From NCBI GenBank assembly GCA_964246745.1, contig CAXTRK010000002.1:1-64000 (forward strand): DNA of 64,000 nt, in the 5' to 3' direction. Source of the stretch: Lichenicoccus sp964246745. Its GTDB lineage: Bacteria; Pseudomonadota; Alphaproteobacteria; Acetobacterales; Acetobacteraceae. This document shows positions 49,966 to 58,345 of the stretch, piece after piece. Each line of letters starts with the position of its first letter. The stretch's first letter is position 1. The notes below the pieces were generated by a model, which was given only the letters and a program-made list of their open reading frames with translations, ran no database searches and was not told where the DNA came from. The translations under genes were made by a program, and so were the position numbers.

Positions 49966-50220
49966 TCAGACGTGTTTCTCGGCAACCTTCGCACCGATGA
50001 GGTGCTCGAAATCGCCCACGTTTTTTAACTCCTCGATCTCCGCGGTGCGGAACTTGATGCCGAAGGTGCGCTCGGCGGCAACGACCAGGGTGACGTGACT
50101 CATCGAGTCCCATTCCTCGACATCGTCCGCCGTCATGTCGTCGCGCAAGACGATCGCGTCGTCATCGAACACGTCGCGGAAGATGTCGGTGAGTTTGCTG
50201 TTGATCTCGGCCTTCGTCAT
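49966..50220 (-). CDS. Acyl carrier protein, pathway-specific
   Basis: The 84-residue protein has the four-helix ACP pattern, W-D-S39-M-S-H near the middle with the phosphopantetheine Ser (S39), and an acidic helix II. It sits between an FkbH-like gene and an MBOAT gene, its ATG overlapping the FkbH stop. ACPs in this position carry the acyl group made by FkbH-like proteins. Loading Ser context D-S-M is standard. Confidence 0.87.
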   Translation of the reverse strand: MTKAEINSKLTDIFRDVFDDDAIVLRDDMTADDVEEWDSMSHVTLVVAAERTFGIKFRTAEIEELKNVGDFEHLIGAKVAEKHV

Positions 50221-52154
50221 GGCTGTCCCTCAATGATCTGGATGAAAGTTTCGACCGGCCTTGCCGCCTCAAGGCTCAGCGCCCAGACCGTCTTCCCGTC
50301 CGCGGCGTCTTCGAGCGGAGTGAAGCCGAAGCCCGCGTAAAGCTGGCGTGTCATGTTGTTCTTGGGCGTCGGACGATAGATGCCGATCAGCCGTCGTGCG
50401 CCGAGCCGCCTCGCCTCGGCAATGACGAGGTTGAGGGTCGCCTGCTCGACGCCGCGGCCAAGCACACGGCAGCTCATCAGCCAGGTGTGCAGGAGCAGGT
50501 CGCCGCTGCCCAGCGCGATATCGTGGGCGAGGTCGGCGCCGACATGCGGCTCGCCTGCTGGGCCGCCCGCAATGATGGAGATGATGCCATTGTCGCCGAA
50601 GCGGTCGATCAGCCGTATCTGCAGCGACAATGCAGCGGGATCGGCAATGATCCGCTCGACCTCTTCGCTGCTGGTCCGTCGCGTGGTGAGGTTGAACTGA
50701 TTGGTTTTGTTAACAAGCTGGACGATGCGCGGCTGTCCGATCGCGTCGAACCGGGTCCAATGCATGCGCATCTCCAGGCTGCGCAGATAGCTCGGCATGT
50801 CTGTCATCGAGGTCAGAGCCGCGTTGCGCTGCAGCGTGGCCTGGTATTGCTGGGAGCGCTCGCGGTCCTCCTCGGTGAGGTGAACACCCTCGAAATAGCC
50901 GGCATCGGAGATGACGCGACCAAACTGCGCCGGATCGTCCGAAAGCTCGGGGACCGCCACCATCGGCAGTTCACGCCGGACAATGTTGCGCTCGAACGGG
51001 TTGTCGTCGGCGAATACCAGTGAGTCCAGGCCGATATTCAGACGTGCGGCGATTTCGCGCAGGTTCGCGGCCTTGTCCTGCCAGTTGGCGACGAAGCAGG
51101 CGATGTCGGAACGTCTAAGCACCATTTCGGGATGCGTATCAAACGGTTCGAACGCGTTGGCCTCATCGTTCTTCGAACAGACCGCCAGGATGACACCGCG
51201 TCGCGACAACGCCCGCGCGTAGGTCTGGAAGTCGATGAACGCCTCGCCAAGGCTGCTGCCATTGCCGAGCAGCAGACCAGCGACACCGTCATCGCCGACC
51301 ACGCCGCCCCATAGGGTATTGTCGAGATCAAGCACCAGACATTTGCGTGAGCGCCCCTGATAGGCAGCGAGCAGACGCGCCAGCAGGTCGCCATAGATGG
51401 GCGTGGCGTTGGGATGCACTTCCTGCTTGCCGCGGTGCCAGAGTGCGGCGTCGTACCAAATATCCAACCCATCGCGGGCGGCACGTTGATCGATGGCAAG
51501 CAGCTCAATACCGTTGGCGTCGGCTGCCTGGCGCAGACGATGATTCAAACTGGCCACGAGACAAGTGCCCGATCCAGGGAGCCTTTGCTCGTTATTTCCG
51601 AACAGGTCGGAAAAGATCGGCAGGATCGTCTGCTGCACGACCTTGCAGCCGAACTGGTCACGCGCCTGTGCCCAATGGCTGGCAAGGTCGGAGATGATCT
51701 GATCGAGCCAGAGACCCGCGGCATTAGCATCAGCGGAGACATCAATGCCGCGCAACATGTGCCTTGCGTCGAAGGCGAACAGCACGCAGGTCGGCCGGAA
51801 CTCATGGATCGCGGCGGACGGGTTTTGCAGTTCCTGCGCATATTGTCCGTAATCGCCCAACTGCGTCTGCAGCCAGATGCCATGCCGCAGCGCGCCGACG
51901 CGCAGCGCGGGAAGCAGATGGTCGACCGTGCTTGAGGCAAGGATCGAAAGACGCACGGCGCGTGTCGGAATACCAGAGGGCGGACCTGACGGAAAAAGCT
52001 TGCGCAGCTTACGATCAAGCCGGACCGTCTGCAGATGATCGAGCGTGCAGTTTGCAAGCGATACCAGGACGTCCCATCCTGCGAGATCGCCCGGCAGTTC
52101 AGGATTTCTGAGCGTCTCGTCCCAGTCAGTGCGCGTCGGGAGCCAGTCGAGCAG
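50217..52154 (-). CDS. FkbH-like HAD-IIIC protein (SGNH-HAD-GNAT layout)
   Basis: The 645-residue protein, when read from CTG at 52154, has an N-terminal SGNH-like region (L-A-S-S-T-V-D-H-L-L-P-A), a HAD domain with V-L-D276-L-D278-N-T-L-W-G-G, F-A-D-D-N-P-F-E-R and a C-terminal GNAT-like domain (G-I-Y-R-P-T-P-K-N-N-M). Known FkbH members dephosphorylate 1,3-bisphosphoglycerate and load a glyceryl group onto an ACP. The first in-frame GTG (51956) would lose 66 residues that fit the family. CTG has GGAGG 6 bp upstream. Confidence 0.8.
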   Translation of the reverse strand: MLDWLPTRTDWDETLRNPELPGDLAGWDVLVSLANCTLDHLQTVRLDRKLRKLFPSGPPSGIPTRAVRLSILASSTVDHLLPALRVGALRHGIWLQTQLGDYGQYAQELQNPSAAIHEFRPTCVLFAFDARHMLRGIDVSADANAAGLWLDQIISDLASHWAQARDQFGCKVVQQTILPIFSDLFGNNEQRLPGSGTCLVASLNHRLRQAADANGIELLAIDQRAARDGLDIWYDAALWHRGKQEVHPNATPIYGDLLARLLAAYQGRSRKCLVLDLDNTLWGGVVGDDGVAGLLLGNGSSLGEAFIDFQTYARALSRRGVILAVCSKNDEANAFEPFDTHPEMVLRRSDIACFVANWQDKAANLREIAARLNIGLDSLVFADDNPFERNIVRRELPMVAVPELSDDPAQFGRVISDAGYFEGVHLTEEDRERSQQYQATLQRNAALTSMTDMPSYLRSLEMRMHWTRFDAIGQPRIVQLVNKTNQFNLTTRRTSSEEVERIIADPAALSLQIRLIDRFGDNGIISIIAGGPAGEPHVGADLAHDIALGSGDLLLHTWLMSCRVLGRGVEQATLNLVIAEARRLGARRLIGIYRPTPKNNMTRQLYAGFGFTPLEDAADGKTVWALSLEAARPVETFIQIIEGQP

Positions 52155-52315
52155 GGGAGGCCTCCGGGTCTTGATGTTTGCGGTAGTTTAAGATGACGTG
52201 ACCAATACGCGTTGCGAATTCTTCAATATTCAGGAAGTTCGCCGATCATTCCCGCACACTCGTCTCGCACAGGCATTTGCTGAAATCAACCAGCCATGAA
52301 GAGCCGCGACAGCTC

Positions 52316-52333
52316 TGTCATAGCATTATGACA
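52316..52333. promoter_or_regulatory. Perfect dyad at the wzy stop codon
   Basis: TGTCATA-GCAT-TATGACA forms a 7-bp stem with a 4-base loop. Next to it, reading leftward, AGAGC and GCTCT form another stem. The stop codon of the wzy gene lies in the dyad. No poly-T follows, so this may be an operator or RNA hairpin between wzy and fkbH rather than a terminator. Confidence 0.5.
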
Positions 52334-53759
52334 TTGCGGCAGATGAGCGGTTTGACACCCTCGAAAACCCAGCCTGTGCGCCTTCACGCGCCTCGCTGGA
52401 CTCCAGGGCGCCACGAGCGAACACCGCCGACATCCAGACAAACAGAATGCTCGTGGGTGCCGCGATCAGGGTGTTGTCGGTGATCGACTCCAATGCAAAG
52501 CCCAGCATGATCAGGCGCGTGATGATCTTGTCCGTGCGCACAAGCTTCGTGCTCCATCGCCACGTCCACAGCACCATAAACGTCGTAACCAAACCAATGC
52601 CGACATACCCTCCCTCGACGCCGATGCGCAGATACTCGTTATGCGCGGCGGTGGTGCCGAGCAGCTTGGCGGTCAAGCTGTGCGGGTCAACCAGGATCTT
52701 GCCGGTTCCAACGCCCCAGCCAAAAATTGGAGACTGGTCCCACGCGCGCTCGAAGAACGGCCAGATCAGACCGCGGCCGCTCAAACTCGCCGCGTGCTGG
52801 TCCGAAGACAGCACCGTCAGCAGACGCAGGCTTCTGGACGTGGCGGCAAGAACCATCAATCCCGGTAACGCGAACAAGCCGATCAGCAATGGCAGTACTC
52901 GCCTGCGCATGGTGAAGCTTTCGGAGCGGATCGCAACAAAGGCGATGCCTGTCACGATGACCGCGCATGCCAAAGGCGAGCGTGAACCGGAGCCAATGAG
53001 GATCAGGAAGTTGAGAGCGAAAAGCCAGATGTAGCGAGACCGGCCGCTGCGATACAGCTCGATCAGGCAGGCGTAGACCGAGGTCATCGCCAAGGTTGCG
53101 AGGAAGGCCGGGATCGTCGAGCCAGAGAGGCGAACTGATCCGCCCTCATCGGCCATCAGCAGCGGTTGGATGTGCGCCGCCGCGAGGAGCACGCCAAACC
53201 CAAGAATCACGCTTGGAATCCAGATGACTGCCTCGATAATCGTGGCGCACCAGCGACGAGAGAGTCGCGAGAAGGAGAACGCGTAGGGCGCCGCGGAGCC
53301 GATCAGCGACCGCAGGCTCTCCCCCATGGTCAGCGTCGGATAGAACCCGTGCCAGACACCGACGAAGAACATCAGCAAAAAGGCAAAGGCGGGATTGACC
53401 AGGTCGACCACCAGCCCGTAGCGCAGCATGCAGACCGCCACCAGGCCCAGGCCGCCTACCTTGATGGCGGCTGTGACCATGTTGGCGCTTCCCGGCACGA
53501 TGTTGGAAACCCAGGTCTCCGGCGTCGTGCCGGCAAGCAGGACCCAAAGCATGCAGCAGAGCATCGGCATGCGGAGGCAGACCACTGTGCCGCAAGCCAT
53601 AATGCCAAGCGCGATCATCGCCAGGATCTGCTTTTGCCCCATCATCGCGGCTGCGATGTAGGTGGCAAAGAAGCCGATCCCCACCCACCAGGCGAGACCC
53701 GACGAATCGTTTTCGCCGAAATCCCGCATGCGGGCGGGGAGCATGGAGGCGAGGCTCAT
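52326..53759 (-). CDS. wzy: O-antigen ligase/polymerase-type membrane protein (Wzy-like)
   Basis: The 477-residue protein has about 10 to 12 hydrophobic segments and, toward the end, the periplasmic loop S-P-I-F-G-W-G-V-G-T-G-K and A-H-N-E-Y-L-R-I-G-V-E-G-G-Y-V-G typical of the O-antigen ligase/Wzy_C family. In an EPS locus with Wzx and Wzc-like proteins it is the likely polymerase. Its stop lies in a dyad; wzc is 15 bp upstream on the same strand. Confidence 0.87.
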   Translation of the reverse strand: MSLASMLPARMRDFGENDSSGLAWWVGIGFFATYIAAAMMGQKQILAMIALGIMACGTVVCLRMPMLCCMLWVLLAGTTPETWVSNIVPGSANMVTAAIKVGGLGLVAVCMLRYGLVVDLVNPAFAFLLMFFVGVWHGFYPTLTMGESLRSLIGSAAPYAFSFSRLSRRWCATIIEAVIWIPSVILGFGVLLAAAHIQPLLMADEGGSVRLSGSTIPAFLATLAMTSVYACLIELYRSGRSRYIWLFALNFLILIGSGSRSPLACAVIVTGIAFVAIRSESFTMRRRVLPLLIGLFALPGLMVLAATSRSLRLLTVLSSDQHAASLSGRGLIWPFFERAWDQSPIFGWGVGTGKILVDPHSLTAKLLGTTAAHNEYLRIGVEGGYVGIGLVTTFMVLWTWRWSTKLVRTDKIITRLIMLGFALESITDNTLIAAPTSILFVWMSAVFARGALESSEAREGAQAGFSRVSNRSSAAMS

Positions 53760-53774
53760 GGCCGCAAGCCGGTC

Positions 53775-56054
53775 CTAATGCTGGTAGTAGGGTGCGTAAC
53801 GGGAATGGTAGGCCTCCGCGTCGGTATGACCAGAGCGGGCATGGGCGCGCATGTTGACGCGGGTCAAAGCCGCGCCGACCACATTGGCGCCTGCGTCCTG
53901 AAGCATTTCATGGCAATGCTTGGCAACCGCTCGTGGCGTGGTCTGCCAACGCACACAAAGCAAGGTCGCCTCGGCAAGACTGGCCACGATGCGCGCGTCG
54001 GTAAGCGCGATCACCGGCGGCAGATCCAGCACCACCAGATCGTAGTCCCGTCGCAGACGCTCGAGCAGCATCACCATGTTCTCGGACATGAACAAGGAAT
54101 GCGAGTTGCTGCGTCCGGCGATGCCGGCTGGAATATAGTCAAAGCTGGTCAGAGTGTCGGTGTGAATGACATCCTCGAGCGGCGCGGTGCCGCTGAGAAA
54201 TTCCAGCAAGCCGGTCTTTTCCTTGATGTTCATCAATTTGGCGAAGCTCGGCTTACGCGCGTCGCATTCGACCACGATGATGCGTTCGCCGGCAAGGCTT
54301 GCCGAACGGCCCAGACAGATCGAGGTGGTGGTCTTGCCTTCCCCCGGCCGGGCCGCCGCGATCGCCACAACCTTTGGCCGGCTTGCACCGAGCCAGAGCG
54401 CCGCCCGCAGCGAGCGGACCTGCTCGGCGCCAAGCGAGAACGGCTTCTGGACGAGATACTCCTCGATGCCGGACACGCCTTCCTTGTCGCTGTCGACCTG
54501 CGGGATCTGCGCGAGGCAGTTCAGTCCGAGCACCGTGCGAATGTCATGGCCGCTACGGAACTTGCTCTGCGTCAGTTCGAGCAGATAGACCAGCAGGAAA
54601 CCGATGCACAGACCAAGGATGACCGAAGCCGGGATCAACAGCTTCATTTTTGGAAACGAAGGCTCCGGTGAGGGCAACGCGTCGGACACGATGCGGGCGT
54701 CTGGTGTTTCAATCGCGGCTTGCTGAGCCAGGCGCTGGATCGAGTCGAGCACAGTCTGCAGCAGGCTGCGTGAGGCGTCGGATTCACGCTGCATCGCATC
54801 CAGCGGAATTTCCGCGCGGCTCGCCGCCGCAACGCGTTCACGAGCGTCGCGCAACTGCGCTTCAATGCTGTCGACCTTGGCGCGCGCCGCCCTCACGGCC
54901 GCATTCGACGCCGCCAACACCTGCCCGGTCTCGGCGCCAATCTCGCCGTTCAGCACCGCAAGCTGCTTGCGCATGGCGATGACGGTCGGATGCTCCGGCC
55001 CGAGATGCGCGAGCAGCGCCTGAAGCTGCGCCGCGACCGCGTCGCGTTGCTGGCGTAGGGCAACAACGCTTGGAGAGACCTCCGCTTGCGCCGAACTGCC
55101 ACGACGACCATGCGCGGCGCTGACCTGACCTTCGGCCTGCGCCAGCGCATTGTTGGCTTCGTCAAGATCCGAACTGAGCCGGCTGACCTCTTCAGTGGCC
55201 AGGTTGGCGACAACGCCTTGCGTCAACCCCTCGCGGGAGCGGTAGGCCGCGATCTTGTCACTGCTGGCCTGCACGTTCTGTTGCAGTTCGCGCGCACGCG
55301 CCTCAAGCCACTTGTTGGCGCTCTTGACGGCGTCGAACTTCATCTCGAGCTGGTCGGAAATGTAGAGATTGGCAAGCTCGTTGGCGACGTCAGAAGCAAG
55401 CGTCCGGCTCTTCGAGGTGAACGACACGTCGATCACGTGCGATTGGCTCACCGCCTCCGCGGTAATCCTGCCTTGGACCGCCAGGACGACTGCCCGATGA
55501 ATATCAGATTGAGTCGGCGGATGGCCGTCGTTTGCCACCAGGCTGTCCGCGGCGGCGGGGAATACGGGGCGGATCAGAAACGCAATGCCGCCCTTGATGC
55601 CTCCAGTCACGCCATCGATGATCTGAGCGAACGTTGATCTCGGACGCAGCGTATAGTTGAACTCGGGATCCTTTCCGAGATCGAAGCGATTGACAATGCG
55701 CTCCGCTGAACGAAGATTCTGAATGACTTCGACCTGGCTGGCAATGACCTCATCCGTCGTCGTGTCCGGAGTAAGGATGCTCTTCAACGCCGCCTCATTA
55801 TACGAGGATGGCTCATAGATGACCGACGCTGAAGACGTGTACAGCGGCGTGAGCTGCTTGAGCCCGGCCCAGGTGATCGCCGGCACCAGCAGAATGCACA
55901 GGATGAGCACCCACTTGTGACGCCATAGGCTCCAGGCCGCGTTGGACAGCATCAGGGCCGCCGCATCGCGCGGTGTCGGCTCAGCCGGCCCGCTGCGATA
56001 GAAGCGCTCGGACCCAGAGCCGGACGGAGTGCCCGGCGCCACGTTCAGCATCAT
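53775..56054 (-). CDS. Polysaccharide co-polymerase with C-terminal tyrosine kinase (Wzc-like)
   Basis: The 759-residue protein has a Wzz domain with membrane segments near residues 45 and 475, a long coiled-coil periplasmic part, and a BY-kinase domain: Walker A A-R-P-G-E-G-K-T-T-T from residue 568, A' V-V-E-C-D-A-R-K-P, B Y-D-L-V-V-L-D-L-P-P and a Tyr-rich C-terminus Y-H-S-R-Y-A-P-Y-Y. It sets polymer length. ATG at 56054 with GGGGG upstream; 56078 is possible but lacks a ribosome site. Confidence 0.92.
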   Translation of the reverse strand: MMLNVAPGTPSGSGSERFYRSGPAEPTPRDAAALMLSNAAWSLWRHKWVLILCILLVPAITWAGLKQLTPLYTSSASVIYEPSSYNEAALKSILTPDTTTDEVIASQVEVIQNLRSAERIVNRFDLGKDPEFNYTLRPRSTFAQIIDGVTGGIKGGIAFLIRPVFPAAADSLVANDGHPPTQSDIHRAVVLAVQGRITAEAVSQSHVIDVSFTSKSRTLASDVANELANLYISDQLEMKFDAVKSANKWLEARARELQQNVQASSDKIAAYRSREGLTQGVVANLATEEVSRLSSDLDEANNALAQAEGQVSAAHGRRGSSAQAEVSPSVVALRQQRDAVAAQLQALLAHLGPEHPTVIAMRKQLAVLNGEIGAETGQVLAASNAAVRAARAKVDSIEAQLRDARERVAAASRAEIPLDAMQRESDASRSLLQTVLDSIQRLAQQAAIETPDARIVSDALPSPEPSFPKMKLLIPASVILGLCIGFLLVYLLELTQSKFRSGHDIRTVLGLNCLAQIPQVDSDKEGVSGIEEYLVQKPFSLGAEQVRSLRAALWLGASRPKVVAIAAARPGEGKTTTSICLGRSASLAGERIIVVECDARKPSFAKLMNIKEKTGLLEFLSGTAPLEDVIHTDTLTSFDYIPAGIAGRSNSHSLFMSENMVMLLERLRRDYDLVVLDLPPVIALTDARIVASLAEATLLCVRWQTTPRAVAKHCHEMLQDAGANVVGAALTRVNMRAHARSGHTDAEAYHSRYAPYYQH

Positions 56055-56078
56055 TCGGCCCCCTTCGGACGCGCGCAT

Positions 56079-56368
56079 TGGAGATGTGGCCCTTCAACGA
56101 CCATACCTGAAACAACTAACACTACGTTAATACCATCTGGACGTCAGCACGCACCAGCTTGCCGACGCGCTTTGTCGCCCCACAATGTGGCGCCAATTTG
56201 ACGCGTTGCGAAAACCCGATACGGACCTAGGATAATACATTGGCGAATGATGTGCACCGTCTTTATGCTTAACGGGATACGCCTTCGAGCGAATGAAATA
56301 CGATCCTCGCCATTCATCAGCCGCCTCCTTATGGTGGCGATGTCATACCAGATCCACGCGGAACAGAC
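56079..56368. other. Intergenic region between the wzc-like and acyltransferase genes
   Basis: This 290-bp divergent region is richer in A and T than its neighbours. It probably holds promoters for both the leftward wzc operon and the rightward acyltransferase gene. I see no convincing -35/-10 pair and no strong dyad; short AT stretches such as GGATAATACATT (near 56230) are possible elements. Confidence 0.4.
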
Positions 56369-57505
56369 ATGACAAGAGCGTCATCCATCCCCGTCCGACC
56401 AGTCGCCAGAGAGGCGCAACCCGGACATTCTGTTACATCTCCCACACGGATCCGGACCCGACTCACCGATCTCGACCGCGCCAAGGGCGTGGCCATCCTG
56501 CTCGTGGTATTCGGCCACCTCGTCGAGCGCAGTTCTCCTCCAGGAGTGGCCTGGTATGAGCCGCTGCGCATCGCGATCTACTTCTTTCATATGCCGTTCT
56601 TCATGTATCTGAGCGGCTACGTCACCTTCTGGTCCGGGGCCGCCACCATCGCCATCGCGCGCTGGCCGGGCCTGGTGGCGCGACGGGCGCGGCGATTGCT
56701 GGTGCCGTTCTTCGGCTTCGGCTGCGCCATTCTTCTCGGCAAGTTGCTTGCCAGCCACATCATGCATGTCGACAACCTTCCGCCAAGCCTTGGCGCCGGG
56801 CTGCGCAGCCTGTTCCTGTTCACCGCCCACAGCCCGGCGATGTCGGTCTGGTATATCGGCGTGCTGTTCGTCTATGTGATCGCGACGCCGCTGCTGCTGC
56901 GCATCCCCTGTCCGCGGCAATCCTGGCTCGGTCGCCTCCCGGAGGAGACGCCCCTGCTCCTGGTTGCCATCCTGCTGTATCTCGTGGTGGCGCCCCCGAT
57001 CCTGTATTTTGACCGGGTCTGCCGCTTCTTCATCTTTTTCGTCGCAGGCGGACTGGCGGCTCGCGCCGGCGACCGCTGGTGGTTGCTTATCGATCGCTGG
57101 TATCCCGCGGCCCTCCTCGCATTGCTGGCGCTGCTTGTCTATGCATCGGATGGCTCCGTCCATTTCAATTGGGCGCAGGAGGCGGACGCGCATTTCCCGT
57201 ACAAGGGCTATATGTTGGCGGCCGGCCTGTTGTCGATGGTGGCGCTGCACGGCCTGGTGCGGAGCGCCGCCGTCGCACGACTGAGCTGGCTGGCATTCGT
57301 CGGCAACATGGTTTTTGCGATCTACTTGTTCAATACGATCTGCCTCGGTCTGACCAAGGGCGTCCTACTCAAGTTCCTGCATTGGAACGCACAGGATTTC
57401 CCGATCTTTCTGGTCGTGATGATGGTGGTGGGCATTGCCGCCCCGATCCTGATCAAGCGCGTGATCCTGCCCTACATCCCGCCGCTTGACCGTGTCACCG
57501 ACTGA
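56369..57505 (+). CDS. Acyltransferase-3 family membrane acetyltransferase
   Basis: The 378-residue integral membrane protein has R-L-T-D-L-D-R-A-K-G-V-A-I-L-L-V-V-F-G-H-L, the N-terminal R-x...D-x-x-x-G and G-H-x motifs of acyltransferase-3 (OatA/NolL-type) proteins, and about ten hydrophobic segments. It probably O-acetylates a sugar of the EPS repeat unit using acetyl-CoA. Its 3' end overlaps the WecG-family gene by 11 bp. Confidence 0.83.
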   Translation: MTRASSIPVRPVAREAQPGHSVTSPTRIRTRLTDLDRAKGVAILLVVFGHLVERSSPPGVAWYEPLRIAIYFFHMPFFMYLSGYVTFWSGAATIAIARWPGLVARRARRLLVPFFGFGCAILLGKLLASHIMHVDNLPPSLGAGLRSLFLFTAHSPAMSVWYIGVLFVYVIATPLLLRIPCPRQSWLGRLPEETPLLLVAILLYLVVAPPILYFDRVCRFFIFFVAGGLAARAGDRWWLLIDRWYPAALLALLALLVYASDGSVHFNWAQEADAHFPYKGYMLAAGLLSMVALHGLVRSAAVARLSWLAFVGNMVFAIYLFNTICLGLTKGVLLKFLHWNAQDFPIFLVVMMVVGIAAPILIKRVILPYIPPLDRVTD

Positions 57506-58283
57506 GGCGTTCGCGCAACAGCATCCAGAAAATCGGCGGGTTATCCAGCAAATAGCGTCGTACCAGTCGTCGCGGGTCGGAGAGCATCCGGTGCAGCCAC
57601 TCGATACCCAGCCACTGCATCAGTCCCGGCGCGCGCGGCACGACGCCGGCCAGAAAATCCAGACTGGCGCCGATGCACAGACCGGTGCCGCTTGCCTCCC
57701 CGCTCGCGGCAACCGCGGCGGCAAGACGCTCCTGACGCGGTGAACCGACCGCGAGGAAAACCAACCGCGCCGGATGGTCCAACACGAAACGTACGGCGCG
57801 CCGCAACTCCGTGGGGTCGCGATCAAAGCCCATCGGCGGGTCGTAATGCGCCGGCGTCGCAATTCCTGTTCGTTTTACTAAAGAGTCGAGATGCGCGGCG
57901 CGCAGGCCGATAATCGTCACCCGTTCGTCCGCGCCGAGATGTGACAACAGCAGACGCTCAGTGAGATCGCTGCCGGTTGTCACCATGGGCGCCGGCAATC
58001 CCAGCATGCGCGCGGCGCGCGCCACCACCCGGCTGTCCAGCAGGCAAAGCCAGGCGTCGCGATACAGCGGCAGCAGCGACGGGTCGTGCGCCAACCGCAC
58101 CAGATGGTCGGCGTTCGGCGTGACAACATACGAAAAAGGTGCTTTTTCGGAACGGTCTGCAATGCGCTGCGCCGCTGCTTCAACGCCTATGTCGGCAAAG
58201 CTCAGGCCGAGCAGCCGGCACGTGCGAGGCAAGGCAATGTCCAATGTTACTGCTCCGGTTCGTCGCAAACCTGCATGCGCCAT
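57495..58283 (-). CDS. WecG/TagA/CpsF-family glycosyltransferase (GT26)
   Basis: The 262-residue protein has the GT26 layout: T-P-N-A-D-H-L-V-R-L near residue 53, L-C-L-L-D-S-R-V-V-A-R-A-A and L-V-F-L-A-V-G-S-P-R-Q-E-R-L. In WecG and TagA these enzymes add a second sugar (ManNAcA, ManNAc or glucuronic acid) to the lipid-linked first sugar. Here it probably adds an early residue of the EPS repeat. The position usually D-G is D-S here. Confidence 0.87.
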   Translation of the reverse strand: MAHAGLRRTGAVTLDIALPRTCRLLGLSFADIGVEAAAQRIADRSEKAPFSYVVTPNADHLVRLAHDPSLLPLYRDAWLCLLDSRVVARAARMLGLPAPMVTTGSDLTERLLLSHLGADERVTIIGLRAAHLDSLVKRTGIATPAHYDPPMGFDRDPTELRRAVRFVLDHPARLVFLAVGSPRQERLAAAVAASGEASGTGLCIGASLDFLAGVVPRAPGLMQWLGIEWLHRMLSDPRRLVRRYLLDNPPIFWMLLRERLSR

Positions 58284-58345
58284 TTAACACGACCGCGCGT
58301 CATGCTATAGTCGAATGCGATCGACCCAAGGGGATTTGGCTCAGG

